A stretch of 36,285 bases of DNA from Thiohalomonas denitrificans (GCF_016841685.1 NZ_JAENYR010000035.1:1-36285), one strand, 5' to 3'; counted from the first letter of the stretch, positions 1-8,196 are shown. Numbers and translations: made by a program. The notes: generated from the sequence alone by a model not told the origin.

Positions 1-219
1 AGCAGGAGATTACTTCGTCGCCGGGGCTCCTCGTAATGACAGCGGGGGCAAGTTCTTCAGGAGGAGCCCCAGCGACGCGGCAATCTGGGGTTTTGGGAGC
101 AGGAGATTACTTCGTCGCCGGGCTCCTCGCAATGACAGCGGGGGGAAGTTCATCAGGAGGAGCCCCAAGCGACGTGGCAATCTCAAGGTTCAGAGATTAT
201 TACGTCGCCGGGGCTCCTC
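1..219. repeat. REP-like dispersed repeat cluster (left end)
   Basis: Three to four imperfect copies of a palindromic intergenic repeat built around GAGGAGCCCCAGCGACG, CGGCAATCTGGGG and ATTACTTCGTCGCCGGGGC. The two halves (agccccagcgacg and cgtcgccggggct) can pair. The same units recur at 35930-36285. No convincing gene lies here; open frames through it are repeat translations. Confidence 0.8.
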
Positions 220-333
220 GTGATGTGGGCAACTGCCAAATCGCCCCAACCCTGCGGCAAGCGTTCCGAACTTGTCGGCACCGTTCTCCAAGGCACAGCG
301 AATGACCACCGAAATCCTCAAGCAAACGCAAAC

Positions 334-633
334 GTGATCGAGAAACGCAACGCCATTGCCGAAGTGATGCGCCGGGCCGCAGTGCTGCCACTCGGGCATG
401 CCCTGGAGGTGCGGAGCTATAAACGCGATCGGGGCTTCATGCTGGTGCGAGAGGGAGAGGCGGACTACCGCCTCATCGAAGAAGGCTTCGAGCAGGCCCG
501 CGTCTGCGTGCGCTGTGAAGACCTCAAGAGGCTGCTAAAGACGGTCGTAAAGCGCGAGTTCCCCCGCAGCAATAAGCTTCGCATCTACGAGACGGGAGAA
601 TTCCGCGAGTGGGTCTCGCGCAAGGTGCTCTGA
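334..633 (+). CDS. Unrecognised 99-aa protein (gene X, intact copy)
   Basis: I do not recognise this gene. A GTG at 334 gives 99 residues rich in charged residues (GHALEVRSYKRDRGFMLVRE, then VRCEDLKRLLKTVVKREF near the C-terminus), with no signal peptide or membrane segment. A tiny ORF starting ATG at 302 ends in a TGA that overlaps this GTG (GTGA), so translational coupling is possible. It is supported as coding because a second, frameshifted copy at 8197-8541 has diverged while keeping the reading sense of most of it. The frame stays open further upstream to 220, but that part runs into repeat sequence. It faces the 118-aa gene at 679-1035, and the two were duplicated together. Confidence 0.5.
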   Translation: MIEKRNAIAEVMRRAAVLPLGHALEVRSYKRDRGFMLVREGEADYRLIEEGFEQARVCVRCEDLKRLLKTVVKREFPRSNKLRIYETGEFREWVSRKVL

Positions 634-678
634 TCGACCACCGTTTATTTGCTGCGCAAAACTCTTTGATTTCGGTAT

Positions 679-1035
679 TCAAAGTGCTTTGAAATCGGCT
701 ATTCCGGTTCGTTTGTCAATGGTAACCAGCAGTTCGCAGTACGCTTCCTCGCGCGCCCCGCTCCCGCCGCCACAGGTCAAGCACTCAATAATCTGTGCAA
801 AAAACACTCCCACCTTGGCGTAGATATGCTGCGCATCGCCGGTGACTTCATTGATGATGACGCCGAGATCACTCTCATCAAGATGGTTGCCCGTTTCCAC
901 GGCATGAGCGATCGGCAGCACATCACTGCGCAGTTGCTCCAGCTCCGACTTGAGCACGGCAGAGAAACGCTCCGTACCCCAGCTATCGATGCTCGCTAGT
1001 AATATCGCCATAAAAGCATGCTCAATCTGTTTCAC
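679..1035 (-). CDS. Unrecognised 118-aa protein (gene Y)
   Basis: I do not recognise this family. The protein is acidic and probably cytoplasmic, with a Cys-Gly motif (IIECLTCGGGSG) followed by EEAYCELLVTIDKRTG at the C-terminus. The GTG start at 1035 overlaps the stop codon of the upstream metalloprotease-like gene by 14 nt and has a GGAG six bases ahead, so the two are probably one translationally coupled operon; an internal ATG at 1011 is the alternative. The last two thirds of the gene recur in decayed form at 8586-8755 (INEVTDAQHIYARV...), convergent with a decayed copy of gene X. The conserved reading frame supports it as a real gene. Confidence 0.5.
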   Translation of the reverse strand: MKQIEHAFMAILLASIDSWGTERFSAVLKSELEQLRSDVLPIAHAVETGNHLDESDLGVIINEVTGDAQHIYAKVGVFFAQIIECLTCGGGSGAREEAYCELLVTIDKRTGIADFKAL

Positions 1036-1597
1036 TCCGACTCCACAATTCCTGCACCGTTTCCTGCGCCTCTACCTCCAGAGGCGCCGCAGCCGGGCCG
1101 AATCGCCGGTATTGGACGAGGAGCCGCCGGACCGATTCCTCCGTACCCCACTCCTCCTGCTGCGCCACGTGCACGAATTCGTGGGCGAGCAGTTTCAGAT
1201 CATCCACCGCCCGCGGTTTTATTGCAATCAGGTGACCTATGGTGAGCGCGAAAAAGCGGCAGGTTCCCAGCCCGTAACGCCGGGCCTCGGCCTGCAGAGC
1301 CGGATCCTGCGGCAGCGGAAAATGCTCCAGCACCACCACCCGCACCGCCTCCGTTTCTTTAACACCCAGTGAGGCCGCCAACTGCCGCTCCCGGTGGTTC
1401 AGCGCCCGGCCCCGCGAGTAAAAACGCTCCTGCAACTCGCGGTACCACGCCACTGCGGCCGGTAGCAGTTCGGCCACTACCGGTCGAGTGTCTTCCGACG
1501 CGGCGGCCGGAACCCGCCCCGTTGCCGCCCGATCGCCGGCGCAGCCGTGAACCCCCAGCGCCAGGAACAACCCTATCGTCGCGAAAAATCGGGCCAC
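1022..1597 (-). CDS. Putative lipoprotein with HExxH zinc metalloprotease motif
   Basis: From a GTG at 1597 the protein begins with a hydrophobic stretch (VARFFATIGLFLALGVHGC) ending in a lipobox-like VHGC, so it is probably a lipoprotein anchored in the periplasm. A gluzincin-like motif, LLAHEFVHVAQQ, lies around residues 135-146, with acidic residues (EVEAQETVQEL) near the C-terminus that could supply the third zinc ligand. Length is 191 aa. This resembles small DUF4157-like zinc proteases, but family assignment is inferred from the motif alone. The frame remains open upstream to 1843, but that extension is proline/arginine-rich and reads like non-coding GC-rich DNA. The stop overlaps the start of the 118-aa gene at 1035, suggesting a two-gene operon. 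Confidence 0.6.
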   Translation of the reverse strand: MARFFATIGLFLALGVHGCAGDRAATGRVPAAASEDTRPVVAELLPAAVAWYRELQERFYSRGRALNHRERQLAASLGVKETEAVRVVVLEHFPLPQDPALQAEARRYGLGTCRFFALTIGHLIAIKPRAVDDLKLLAHEFVHVAQQEEWGTEESVRRLLVQYRRFGPAAAPLEVEAQETVQELWSRSETD

Positions 1598-2138
1598 GAA
1601 AGCACCATTGGCGACTGTCCGTCCCCTTAGGATAGCTGCATCAGGTTCGGCGCCAGCCAGGACGGTGCCCCCATTTATTGGATGCGACCATCCGAGGTCT
1701 GAGCCTCCTGCCCTGCTCCCACTTCGGCGCGGGTCACCAGGAGTATGGGAGGGATCACCCATTAGCCGTCTCCGCCTGCCACTCCTTACCCGGTGTGGTG
1801 GGACCGGAGGCTGCGGTCGGGCCGCCTCTGGAGGGCATTGCAAAACCCGGCCGCCATTGATCCGCTTACCGCCATGCCGGACCTAAAAGAACGCACAGGG
1901 CCGCTATCGATAGTACCGCTCATCTCGAAACGCTGGAGTACGCTGATGAGACCCCGGGCAGAGGTGAGGTAGCCGTTCGCCCTGGTACAGGATTCGCACG
2001 TGCGTGCTAGCGTGACCATGCGCGTCCGGCCAGGTGGATGCGGCGCTTCGAAGGCACCCAAAAACGTGACATCGCTCAACGTCTTACAGTGAAGAGCCGG
2101 GTAAAAGTGTCCTTGAAATATCTACCTTCCGAAGGACA
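1598..2138. other. GC-rich, hairpin-rich intergenic region (about 540 bp)
   Basis: No credible gene. On the minus strand it would be the leader of the metalloprotease gene and can form several stems, for example CCGTCC (1664-1659) with GGACGG (1624-1619) around CGCCGAACCTGATGCAGC. The rest (1850-2138) holds nothing I can assign. A structured leader RNA is possible, but it does not match any riboswitch class I know. Confidence 0.4.
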
Positions 2139-2909
2139 ATGGCCTCCAGCCATAACCGACCTTGCCACGTGTTGGTGCGGGGTATTTTTCTCTCTCTTCT
2201 CCTGATCCTGAGCGGCTGCTCCGGGCTATTACCCCGGATTCAGGATGCGGCCGTAGATGCAGCCAGAGATCCTTGGACATGGGTCCCGCTGGCGGGGGCG
2301 GGTGCAATTGCCCTCACCGGAACCGACCACGAAATATCCGACTGGGCAGAAGCCCGGACACCGCTATACGGTTCAAATGAGAATGCCTTGGAAGCTAGCG
2401 ACACCTTCCGCGAGGCTTCGCGTGCCAGTGCACAGCTGACTCTCTTGGTTGCGAGCAAACGGGGCGATGGTCATTGGCTTAAGGAGAAAAGCATCGATGC
2501 GGCCGGGGGCTTCGCCGGTGTTATGGCGGCAAAGGACTTGACCGGTATGCTCAAGCGAACCACGCAACGTCCACGTCCGGATGGTTCCAACGACGAGAGT
2601 TTTCCCTCGGCCCATGCGACTGATGCCTTCGCCAACGCTACCGTAGCCCGTTACTTTGCGAATGGCCTACCACTCGGGAAACCGGTACGCGGTGGCGTCA
2701 AATGGGCGACATCCGGCTTTGCCGTTGCGACAGCCTGGGCCCGTGTGGAAGGGGGGGTGCACTATCCCACGGATGTTCTGGTTGGCGCGGCTATAGCCAA
2801 CTTCAGCTCGAGATTTTTTCTCGGATTGACAGAGGAACCCCGGAGCTGGTGGTTCAAGCCAAGGAGGGACGGCGATGCGATCATTATAGAAATGGAGAAG
2901 GAGTTTTAA
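2139..2909 (+). CDS. PAP2-family (type 2 phosphatidic acid) phosphatase lipoprotein
   Basis: A 256-aa PAP2-superfamily acid phosphatase. All three catalytic motifs are visible: K-x6-RP as KRTTQRPRP (about residues 138-146), the PSGH-type motif as FPSAHATDAF (about 154-163) and the R-x5-H-x3-D motif as ARVEGGVHYPTD (about 201-212). The N-terminus has a signal peptide with lipobox (LLILSGC, Cys27), so the enzyme is expected to be a membrane-anchored periplasmic lipoprotein. PAP2 enzymes remove phosphate from lipid phosphates such as undecaprenyl pyrophosphate, phosphatidic acid or lipid A; the substrate cannot be told from sequence. AAGGA precedes the ATG closely. The gene stands alone and is convergent with the cytochrome gene. 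Confidence 0.85.
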   Translation: MASSHNRPCHVLVRGIFLSLLLILSGCSGLLPRIQDAAVDAARDPWTWVPLAGAGAIALTGTDHEISDWAEARTPLYGSNENALEASDTFREASRASAQLTLLVASKRGDGHWLKEKSIDAAGGFAGVMAAKDLTGMLKRTTQRPRPDGSNDESFPSAHATDAFANATVARYFANGLPLGKPVRGGVKWATSGFAVATAWARVEGGVHYPTDVLVGAAIANFSSRFFLGLTEEPRSWWFKPRRDGDAIIIEMEKEF

Positions 2910-3096
2910 TGCCGAGGAGCTGCTGGTCGACCGCCAAAGCAGTTGGTCACATCGGGGGCGCTGTGAAAGCGGGGGAAGTGAGCTCCCGCAGTGTGCGGGA
3001 CGCTAGCAGTCCATGATGGTTATTGAATGCAGGGTTGGAGGCGACCTGACCCACAGCCTTTTTTTCCTTAATAGATTCTTTGAGCCTGACGAATGG

Positions 3097-3537
3097 CTAC
3101 CGGGTTCGATAACTGTAATGGCAGGCAATGCAATAGCTGGTCACCTTCTGCAAGGCACCGTATGCACCGGTCAAGTCACCATTTTGCGCAACTTGCGAAA
3201 ACTCTGTTGCCGCTTCATGCATGCCCCAGCCGATATTTCTCATCTCGACCGGCATAAATCTACCCGGACCCATTCCACTGCCGCGATGTTTTCCCATGGA
3301 GGTCTTGCCCATTTTGTTTTCTGCGACATCGGCAGCCGCTTCGAGATCATTAGCCGCAAGGTAACCCATGATTTCGTTCAATGTCGAAAGGTGATCCAAC
3401 ATGTCTTGACGCATTAATTGACGTGCCTCTTCCGGCATTGATACCAGTTGACGAAAATCGCCCGATTCCTCCTCGCCTGCGGCTTGCTGCGCAAACAGAA
3501 GTATTGCTACCGCTAGTACCCCTACTGTTCTTGGCAT
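3097..3537 (-). CDS. Periplasmic c-type cytochrome (cytochrome c'/c556-like)
   Basis: A 146-aa protein with an N-terminal signal peptide (MPRTVGVLAVAILLFAQQAAG). A single haem-binding CxxCH lies at the extreme C-terminus (SYCIACHYSYRTR). A C-terminal CxxCH after a helical domain is characteristic of the four-helix-bundle cytochrome c'/c556 group, so a periplasmic electron-transfer or gas-binding haem protein is likely. The central part has helices rich in Met and Ala. The start has a TGGGAA Shine-Dalgarno about 8 bases upstream. It is not in an obvious operon: the next gene on the same strand is 580 bp upstream. The redox partner is unknown. Confidence 0.75.
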   Translation of the reverse strand: MPRTVGVLAVAILLFAQQAAGEEESGDFRQLVSMPEEARQLMRQDMLDHLSTLNEIMGYLAANDLEAAADVAENKMGKTSMGKHRGSGMGPGRFMPVEMRNIGWGMHEAATEFSQVAQNGDLTGAYGALQKVTSYCIACHYSYRTR

Positions 3538-4119
3538 GGCGTTATTCCCACATCAAAAATTGATTAAAACGCACCACTCACCTTCGGTGGGCCATCTTCA
3601 CGGGCCCGTCCATCATTCTACTCCTCCCCGCCGGCTTTCGCGTCCAGAGATTATCGCGTTCAGCACCACATCTGTAATTTCCGACGAATGCACTAAGGAA
3701 CCGAAGCGATGGAAACAATGATCCGGAGCGCAGCCAATCTCTGAGCAAGTTTTTTACCGCCGGGCTTTGGCGCACTCGGCCTGGTCTCCATCGACACATT
3801 GGCGTAGGTGGCTTTGCTCTAGCTGAGCACTTATCCGGTTGGTTGCCGCAGCAATCCAGCAGCCGAAGGGGGGGATTGGTGACAGGTGCCTTGTCGGATC
3901 ATCATCCGTGGATCGTGGCTGCGACCGCTGCTCGGCAAGAACCGCCGAAGACCGCGCAAAAGCCACACGAACAGGGTAGGGGGGGTCTACCATCCTTCCA
4001 ATCCTAAGAATGATAAGCCCTCTTCCATTCAGTGAGTCAGACAGAACAAGGGGGTCGGTGACGGTTCCCATGTATCGTGGCCTTTTGCCACCGACCCCCT
4101 CGCTTATGGGACCTTCCAG
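3538..4119. other. Intergenic region without a recognisable gene (580 bp)
   Basis: Small open frames are present but none has a ribosome binding site, family signature or plausible composition. The only clear structures are a G-run/REP-like segment near 3867 (ggggggattggtgacagg) and the inverted repeat at 4050-4099. Confidence 0.6.
4050..4099 (-). terminator. Long inverted repeat downstream of the PEP-CTERM gene
   Basis: GGGGGTCGGTG (4050-4060) is perfectly complementary to CACCGACCCCC (4089-4099), with a 28-nt loop. It lies 20 bp beyond the PEP-CTERM stop codon. It may act as a 3' stem but has no T-run; a related GGTGAC motif nearby suggests a REP-type repeat instead. Confidence 0.4.
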
Positions 4120-4953
4120 CTAGGCTGGCTTCCGCTTGCGGCGTGCGCCCAAAAATGCGGCCAGGAAACCGCCCACCAGCAGCGCCAGCGTAGAAGGTTC
4201 GGAAACACTCACCGGTTCCCTCTCACTAACCGTAATGCGAGCCAGCTCATAGCCCTCGGAACTGAAGTCGGCATTGGTAAACCGCGGATCGTCGACGATA
4301 CCGCCGTCGCCCGGTTCCATCAAACCCGGATGCGGTTCAACGACGCCGTTTTCATCAGTCCCGGTATCAGGCACCGTTTGCCCCAGTAACGCCGTCTCCT
4401 CAGGAACCTCCGAATTCACTTCAGTACCCGCGTCCCAAACGTCGCTTCCTTTTACAACGAAATCGGTGCCGGTGAATTTACCTTCATCATCGAAGATAGA
4501 ATAAGCCTTCGGGTCATCATTGGAGATGAAGGCATCATTGCTCGGCACGACCATAGCGGCATAACTGAAGTATCGCTGAGCCTCACTGTCGTTCAGTAAG
4601 AAGCCCATGGAAAGACTTTCACCTGGGCCAATCGCTGCAGGCAGTGTCCCTTGCACGCCATTGGGCGTCGTTGCGGCGAACGCATCCATGGCGGGACCGG
4701 TATCGCCATCTTCAGCCAGGCGTTCCAATGCTTCGGATGCAGGATCCCCAAAGTCAAAGAGATCGAAATCTCCACCATGAAATCCTGACCAAAGCGGAGT
4801 AAGGGTGGCCCCTTGATCGGGAGCGAGGTTGTCTACCTGCACCATTATCTGAGTAGCCGATGCGTTCGAAGCCACCGCCAGGCCGGTCAATAGGATGGAG
4901 GCCGAAAGCAAGCCACCACGGGTCTTCCTGAAAGGTATATTGTTAAGACGCAT
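4120..4953 (-). CDS. Spondin-domain protein with PEP-CTERM sorting signal
   Basis: A 277-aa exported protein. The ATG at 4953 is chosen because AAGGAGGAG lies just upstream. The N-terminus is a signal peptide (LLSASILLTGLAVASNASA). Residues of about 35-160 resemble a Spondin_N domain (VDNLAPDQGATLTPLWSGFH, then a GDTGPA segment). The C-terminus is a textbook PEP-CTERM anchor: SEPSTLALLVGGF, a hydrophobic helix, then RRKRKPA. Such proteins are exosortase/EpsH substrates processed at the envelope and usually belong to exopolysaccharide or biofilm systems, so the host should encode an exosortase elsewhere. A single-gene unit flanked by stem-loops on both sides. Confidence 0.85.
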   Translation of the reverse strand: MRLNNIPFRKTRGGLLSASILLTGLAVASNASATQIMVQVDNLAPDQGATLTPLWSGFHGGDFDLFDFGDPASEALERLAEDGDTGPAMDAFAATTPNGVQGTLPAAIGPGESLSMGFLLNDSEAQRYFSYAAMVVPSNDAFISNDDPKAYSIFDDEGKFTGTDFVVKGSDVWDAGTEVNSEVPEETALLGQTVPDTGTDENGVVEPHPGLMEPGDGGIVDDPRFTNADFSSEGYELARITVSEREPVSVSEPSTLALLVGGFLAAFLGARRKRKPA

Positions 4954-5072
4954 AACTCCTCCTTGAGTCACAGCTCTTCTGAGGCGAATGCCTCGGGGGC
5001 AAGTGTACTCGACCGCTTCTGCTCCTTCGATCAGGACTTTTACGGATAATAAAGCATCGTCGTCATGAGGTA

Positions 5073-5109
5073 GGTAGAGTAAAAGGCAGGCGCTGCCTTC
5101 TACTCTACC
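5073..5109 (-). terminator. Stem-loop terminator candidate downstream of radC-like gene 1
   Basis: A 17-bp stem (5073-5089 with 5093-5109, one G-T wobble) and 3-nt loop lies 35 bp past the stop of the radC-like gene. A T-run (TTTT, 5111-5114) follows only on the plus strand; on the minus strand the tail is not T-rich, so efficiency in that direction is uncertain. Confidence 0.5.
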
Positions 5110-5143
5110 CTTTTGACCTCTTTTTGCCTTTCAGGGGAAAAGC

Positions 5144-5728
5144 TCAGGTCAGGGATTCAAACCGACAGCAGTCTTCCGCCCTCATCGACGTGTACGCGTT
5201 CGGCGTATAGATGATGTGGTCGACCAAAGGCAAATCGAGCGTCCGGCCCGCCTCGATGACCTTCTTCGTAAAAGCAATATCGGCATCCGAGACTTTCAAC
5301 GACCCACTGGGATGATTGTGGGCGAGGATGATTTTCGCCGCGCCAAGCATCAGCGCGTTCCTAAATATGATTTTGGCATCTCCATGCCCTGAAGACTGGG
5401 TACCCGACGAAATGACTTTGTAGCCGACTACGTCGTTGGAGACATTCAGCACCAGCATCACAAGATGCTCTTGATCGTCATCCAGGTGGGAATAGATGGC
5501 CGTCAAAAGCTGATAGACCTCATCGGGACGGTCGGCATTAGGCTTGCCTTCCGGATCTGCGATGTGTTCTGGAGACCGCTTCAGCGTGACGGTTTTGATC
5601 CGACGCTCATAAACGGTGGCAATACCGTTCAGATCCCGCATGGGTGCTTCCCACCTGTAGTTCCCGAAAAGATCATCATGCCTGACTTGCGGAACACTGC
5701 AAAGTTTAACGTCCTCCTGCATCGGCAT
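5144..5728 (-). CDS. RadC-like JAB/MPN-domain protein, paralogue 1
   Basis: A RadC-family (JAB1/MPN+ metalloprotease fold) protein of 194 aa. The zinc-site signature is intact: ILAHNHPSGSLKVSDADIAF, followed by GLxxxDHIIY-type strand DLPLVDHIIY. An upstream glutamate of the JAMM motif may be in the DEVYQLL/EHLVMLVLN segment. Despite the name, the role of stand-alone RadC-domain proteins in DNA repair is unproven, and many sit on mobile DNA. The start at 5728 is chosen for the GAGGAA ahead of it (a second ATG six bases later is also possible); an in-frame ATG at 5812 would add 28 residues. It is one of three divergent paralogues within 5.3 kb. Confidence 0.8.
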   Translation of the reverse strand: MPMQEDVKLCSVPQVRHDDLFGNYRWEAPMRDLNGIATVYERRIKTVTLKRSPEHIADPEGKPNADRPDEVYQLLTAIYSHLDDDQEHLVMLVLNVSNDVVGYKVISSGTQSSGHGDAKIIFRNALMLGAAKIILAHNHPSGSLKVSDADIAFTKKVIEAGRTLDLPLVDHIIYTPNAYTSMRAEDCCRFESLT

Positions 5729-5936
5729 GGCTTCCTCTAACCTTGAGGCAGGCCGGTCGGGGCAAAACCGAAAATGCTCGGTTGGGAGCCCGACCCGGCG
5801 CGTTTGATTCATTCCGCCCCCATTATTCCTTCCCTTGCGGCTTGAGGTGGAGTCAGCAGGAATACTGCGATGGTCGTCCCTACCCTCAGGCACCCAGCCT
5901 CAGGCGACTGCCAGACCCAACCCCTTTTTTTGGGGT

Positions 5937-5998
5937 GCAGCAGGGTCAGGTCTTTCCTTTGTCATGCAGCAGGGTCAGGTCTTTCCTTTTGCATTCCT
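5937..5998. repeat. REP-type repeat pair, left flank of RAYT 1
   Basis: Two direct copies with a 28-bp period of gcagcagggtcaggtctttc, the second overlapping the transposase stop codon. They are inverted relative to the repeat units at 6846-6921 on the other side of the gene. The shared core reads GACCTGACCC on the minus strand. Confidence 0.85.
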
Positions 5999-6829
5999 CG
6001 CACGACTGATTATCCGACTGACATAGGAGTAGTGCAGCCCGAAATGGTCCCCGATTTCCTTCATGCTGTATCCGCCGCTCGCGTAAGCAGCCACTAACGC
6101 AGAATCTCGGCCGGGGAAATGCTTGGCATAATGGTGCAGCGGTTTGGGTAGCGTGCGCCGCTGCTTCTGTGGGATTTCGCTCAGATCTTTATTGTTATCC
6201 AGCCGCGCCTGCATTTTCTCCACGAACGTCTCGGAGCCCAAATAGACCTGGCCCTTTAGCTGTTCCCAGGGACTCGGCTGATTTCTACCCTGGGCCACGA
6301 ACTCGCGGTAGCGCTCCATGGCTCGCACCCTCTGCCGTGCAAAAGATCCGAGGAGCCAGTCGGTGTGCAGCCAGCTGGCTGCCCTGCTTTGACCGGCGGT
6401 CGCCCGATAACTGCTCCACGGCCAACCCTTTGCGCTCCTCACGATCCGGGCCCGGACTGGGTTGAGGACGATATAGCGCGCCAGCTCCAGCAAATACGCC
6501 TCCTTCTGCACGAGGACAGCCTTGTACCGCCCCTGGAAGACATGGCCCACCCGACCGTGCTTGCGGTTGAACCTTTGGGTGTAAACGCCGTTGAGCTGCC
6601 GCATGCCCTTTGACAGGTTGCCGTTCGGCGTCTCCACAAGCAAGTGGTAGTGATTGTCCATCAGGCAGTAGGCATGCACCACCCAACTGAAGCGCTCGCA
6701 CACTTCACCAAGGATGCCAAGGAACAGGCGCCGGTCTTCATCATCCCGATAGATATCCTCCTGACCATCTCCCCGCGAGGTCACATGGTACAGGGCACCT
6801 GCAAATTCAATTCGAAGCGGTCGCGCCAT
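5975..6829 (-). CDS. REP-associated tyrosine transposase (Y1_Tnp), RAYT 1
   Basis: A 284-aa member of the IS200/IS605-like Y1 transposase superfamily of the REP-associated (RAYT) type. The typical opening MARPLRIEFAGALYHVTSRG fixes the start at 6829. The HUH metal site is MDNHYHLLVE (about residues 59-68). The probable catalytic tyrosine is in LLELARYIVLNPVRA (about 115-129). The C-terminus has a helix-turn-helix-like segment (GYSMKEIGDHFGLHYSYVSR) that could bind DNA. Inverted GACCTGACCC repeats flank the gene on both sides, the standard arrangement for RAYTs, which nick and move REP sequences. The family is only distantly related to the 331-aa RAYT at 12907 and 18110. Confidence 0.9.
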   Translation of the reverse strand: MARPLRIEFAGALYHVTSRGDGQEDIYRDDEDRRLFLGILGEVCERFSWVVHAYCLMDNHYHLLVETPNGNLSKGMRQLNGVYTQRFNRKHGRVGHVFQGRYKAVLVQKEAYLLELARYIVLNPVRARIVRSAKGWPWSSYRATAGQSRAASWLHTDWLLGSFARQRVRAMERYREFVAQGRNQPSPWEQLKGQVYLGSETFVEKMQARLDNNKDLSEIPQKQRRTLPKPLHHYAKHFPGRDSALVAAYASGGYSMKEIGDHFGLHYSYVSRIISRARNAKGKT

Positions 6830-6845
6830 AGCCAAACCATACCCG

Positions 6846-6921
6846 AAAGGAATGCAACAGGAAAGACCTGACCCCTATTTTTGAAAGGAATGCAACAGGA
6901 AAGACCTGACCCCTATTTTTG
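6846..6921. repeat. Tandem 38-bp REP unit, right flank of RAYT 1
   Basis: Two identical adjacent 38-bp units (6846-6883, 6884-6921), each containing ggaatgcaacaggaaagacc followed by tgacccctatttttg; a third partial unit (acccctatttt) follows. They are inverted relative to 5937-5998. The core GACCTGACCCC recurs at 8769, 12243 and, split by an IS110 element, at 19393/20889. Confidence 0.9.
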
Positions 6922-7004
6922 ACCCCTATTTTCACGTTGTTTTGTTCTGGGGACTGACTTGATCCACGGCCAATTCGAGGTAATCAGCAAACCGATCTTA
7001 AAGG

Positions 7005-7364
7005 TCAGTCGCCCGGAATACGTATCTTCTTCCCGTTATCACCCAAACAGACGAAAGTCACATGGGTGGAGAAGACATTCTCTTCCTGACCGGTCTCGAT
7101 ATCATCGGCAAAGACATTTACCGTGTACCGAATGGAGGTACTCTTCTGCTCCGCCTTTTCGATGACAAAGCGGAGTATCGTCCCCTTGCTGACCCCCCTG
7201 CGAAACTCCACCCGATCCATACCGATGGTGACGAACTTACAGCCCGGGTGTTCGAGGCTGGCGGCTATCCACGCGTACTCGTCGACCCACTTGAGCATAT
7301 TGCCGCCAAAAAGATAACCGTAGTGGTTGAGGTGTTCAGGGAGGACCAGTTTGTATTGTTCCAT
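7005..7364 (-). CDS. Acyl-CoA thioesterase, hotdog fold (copy 1)
   Basis: A 119-aa hotdog-fold thioesterase of the YciA/acyl-CoA hydrolase type. It would cleave acyl-CoA to free acid and CoA in the cytoplasm; chain-length preference cannot be read. The conserved NHYGYLFGGNMLKWVDEYAW segment contains the catalytic Asp/Glu region and the GG turn; VEFRRGVSKGTILRF gives the second conserved strand. ATG 7364 is taken as start; a TTG at 7379 would add five residues but gains nothing. A copy more than 90 percent identical by eye lies at 12412-12771. The similarity extends into flanking DNA (about 6970-7445), so the whole locus was duplicated. Confidence 0.85.
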   Translation of the reverse strand: MEQYKLVLPEHLNHYGYLFGGNMLKWVDEYAWIAASLEHPGCKFVTIGMDRVEFRRGVSKGTILRFVIEKAEQKSTSIRYTVNVFADDIETGQEENVFSTHVTFVCLGDNGKKIRIPGD

Positions 7365-7444
7365 GGCGGGCTCGGTCAATAAGATGGTTCAATAGGACCA
7401 GGTTGCGAAATTCGGTTCTTGGTATTTGCACGGCCCTTGACCGT

Positions 7445-7930
7445 TTACTGGTTCCCGGTATCCAGCAGACGTTCGAAACGCTCTTCTGAAAAGCCGTTCA
7501 GCCGCTGGCCGCCCACCAGAAAAATCGGCACCCCCGACCCGTTCATGCGACGGTAGTCCCGCTTGCCTCTTGCCGATTTCTCCACATCATACTCCGTGTA
7601 CGAAATGCTGTTACGGCCAAGATAGGCACGCGCCTTTTTGCAGATACCGCACCATTCGGTTCCGTACATGACCACCTTTGGTTGACCTGCAGCCTCCTTC
7701 AGCTTGGGGTCCGATGAAGCCGGAACGGGTGGCGCACGGTAGCCGTTCAGAGGCCCGACCTCCACTGCGCTTGCTCCGGGCCCGGGCTTGTCGCCGAAGT
7801 GGGTGACGCCATTAGCATCCGTCCAGCGGTAGAGGTTTCCGGCCCCGGCCGCACCGCTGGCCAGCAGCAACACCAATGCCAGAATGCCTCCGTTCGCGCC
7901 CGTCCGGCGTCTCGATAGCTTCCGATCCAT
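7445..7930 (-). CDS. Exported glutaredoxin-like protein with DUF4124 N-terminus
   Basis: A 161-aa protein with three parts: an N-terminal signal peptide (GGILALVLLLASGAAGAG), a DUF4124-like segment (LYRWTDANGVTHFGDKP, about residues 33-49) and a C-terminal glutaredoxin domain with the active site YGTEWCGICKKARAYL (CGIC) and the cis-proline motif GVPIFLVGGQRLNGFS. It is predicted to act in the periplasm as a thiol-disulfide protein, perhaps in oxidative folding or reduction of envelope proteins. The ATG at 7930 has AGGAG about 8 bases upstream. It is adjacent to, but not clearly in one operon with, the thioesterase. Confidence 0.85.
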   Translation of the reverse strand: MDRKLSRRRTGANGGILALVLLLASGAAGAGNLYRWTDANGVTHFGDKPGPGASAVEVGPLNGYRAPPVPASSDPKLKEAAGQPKVVMYGTEWCGICKKARAYLGRNSISYTEYDVEKSARGKRDYRRMNGSGVPIFLVGGQRLNGFSEERFERLLDTGNQ

Positions 7931-8196
7931 CCCAGTCACTCCTACCCCCTCCGAGACTTCTTACCGGCTTATTTTCGCACCACCTAAAGCCGGGGAATCT
8001 CTCATGTTCTTCCATTATCATCGTCATGCCGCTCAACCCATCGACGCGCGATGCCCTATCCCTGCCAACTCCGTGGCCTCTCACTGTACTGCACCTTTTC
8101 CCTCGCGGCGAGTTTTGCGCAATTGTTGGGATCACCCCCAACCCGAGGGAAAGGTTTCGACGACCCACTGGGCACCCGGCTCGTCCGTAGTCCTCT

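Noticed and set aside
36-305. Plus-strand 89-codon open frame
   Set aside because: It is a translation of the REP-like repeats, with repeated TAGASSSGGAP units that come from DNA repetition.
1619-1720. TPP-type riboswitch (GAACCTGATGCAGC resembles the TPP core GAACCTGAT)
   Set aside because: The CTGAGA element and the conserved GCGTAGGGAA part are not found, and the downstream gene has no thiamine link.
1885-1990. Cyclic-di-GMP-I riboswitch (CGCACAGGGC followed later by GGTAGCCG)
   Set aside because: The two helices and the GGGACGCAAAGCC stretch cannot be aligned; chance similarity.
6846-6921. CRISPR array or spacer-like structure
   Set aside because: Only two adjacent 38-bp units without spacers; the content and location identify them as REPs of the RAYT.
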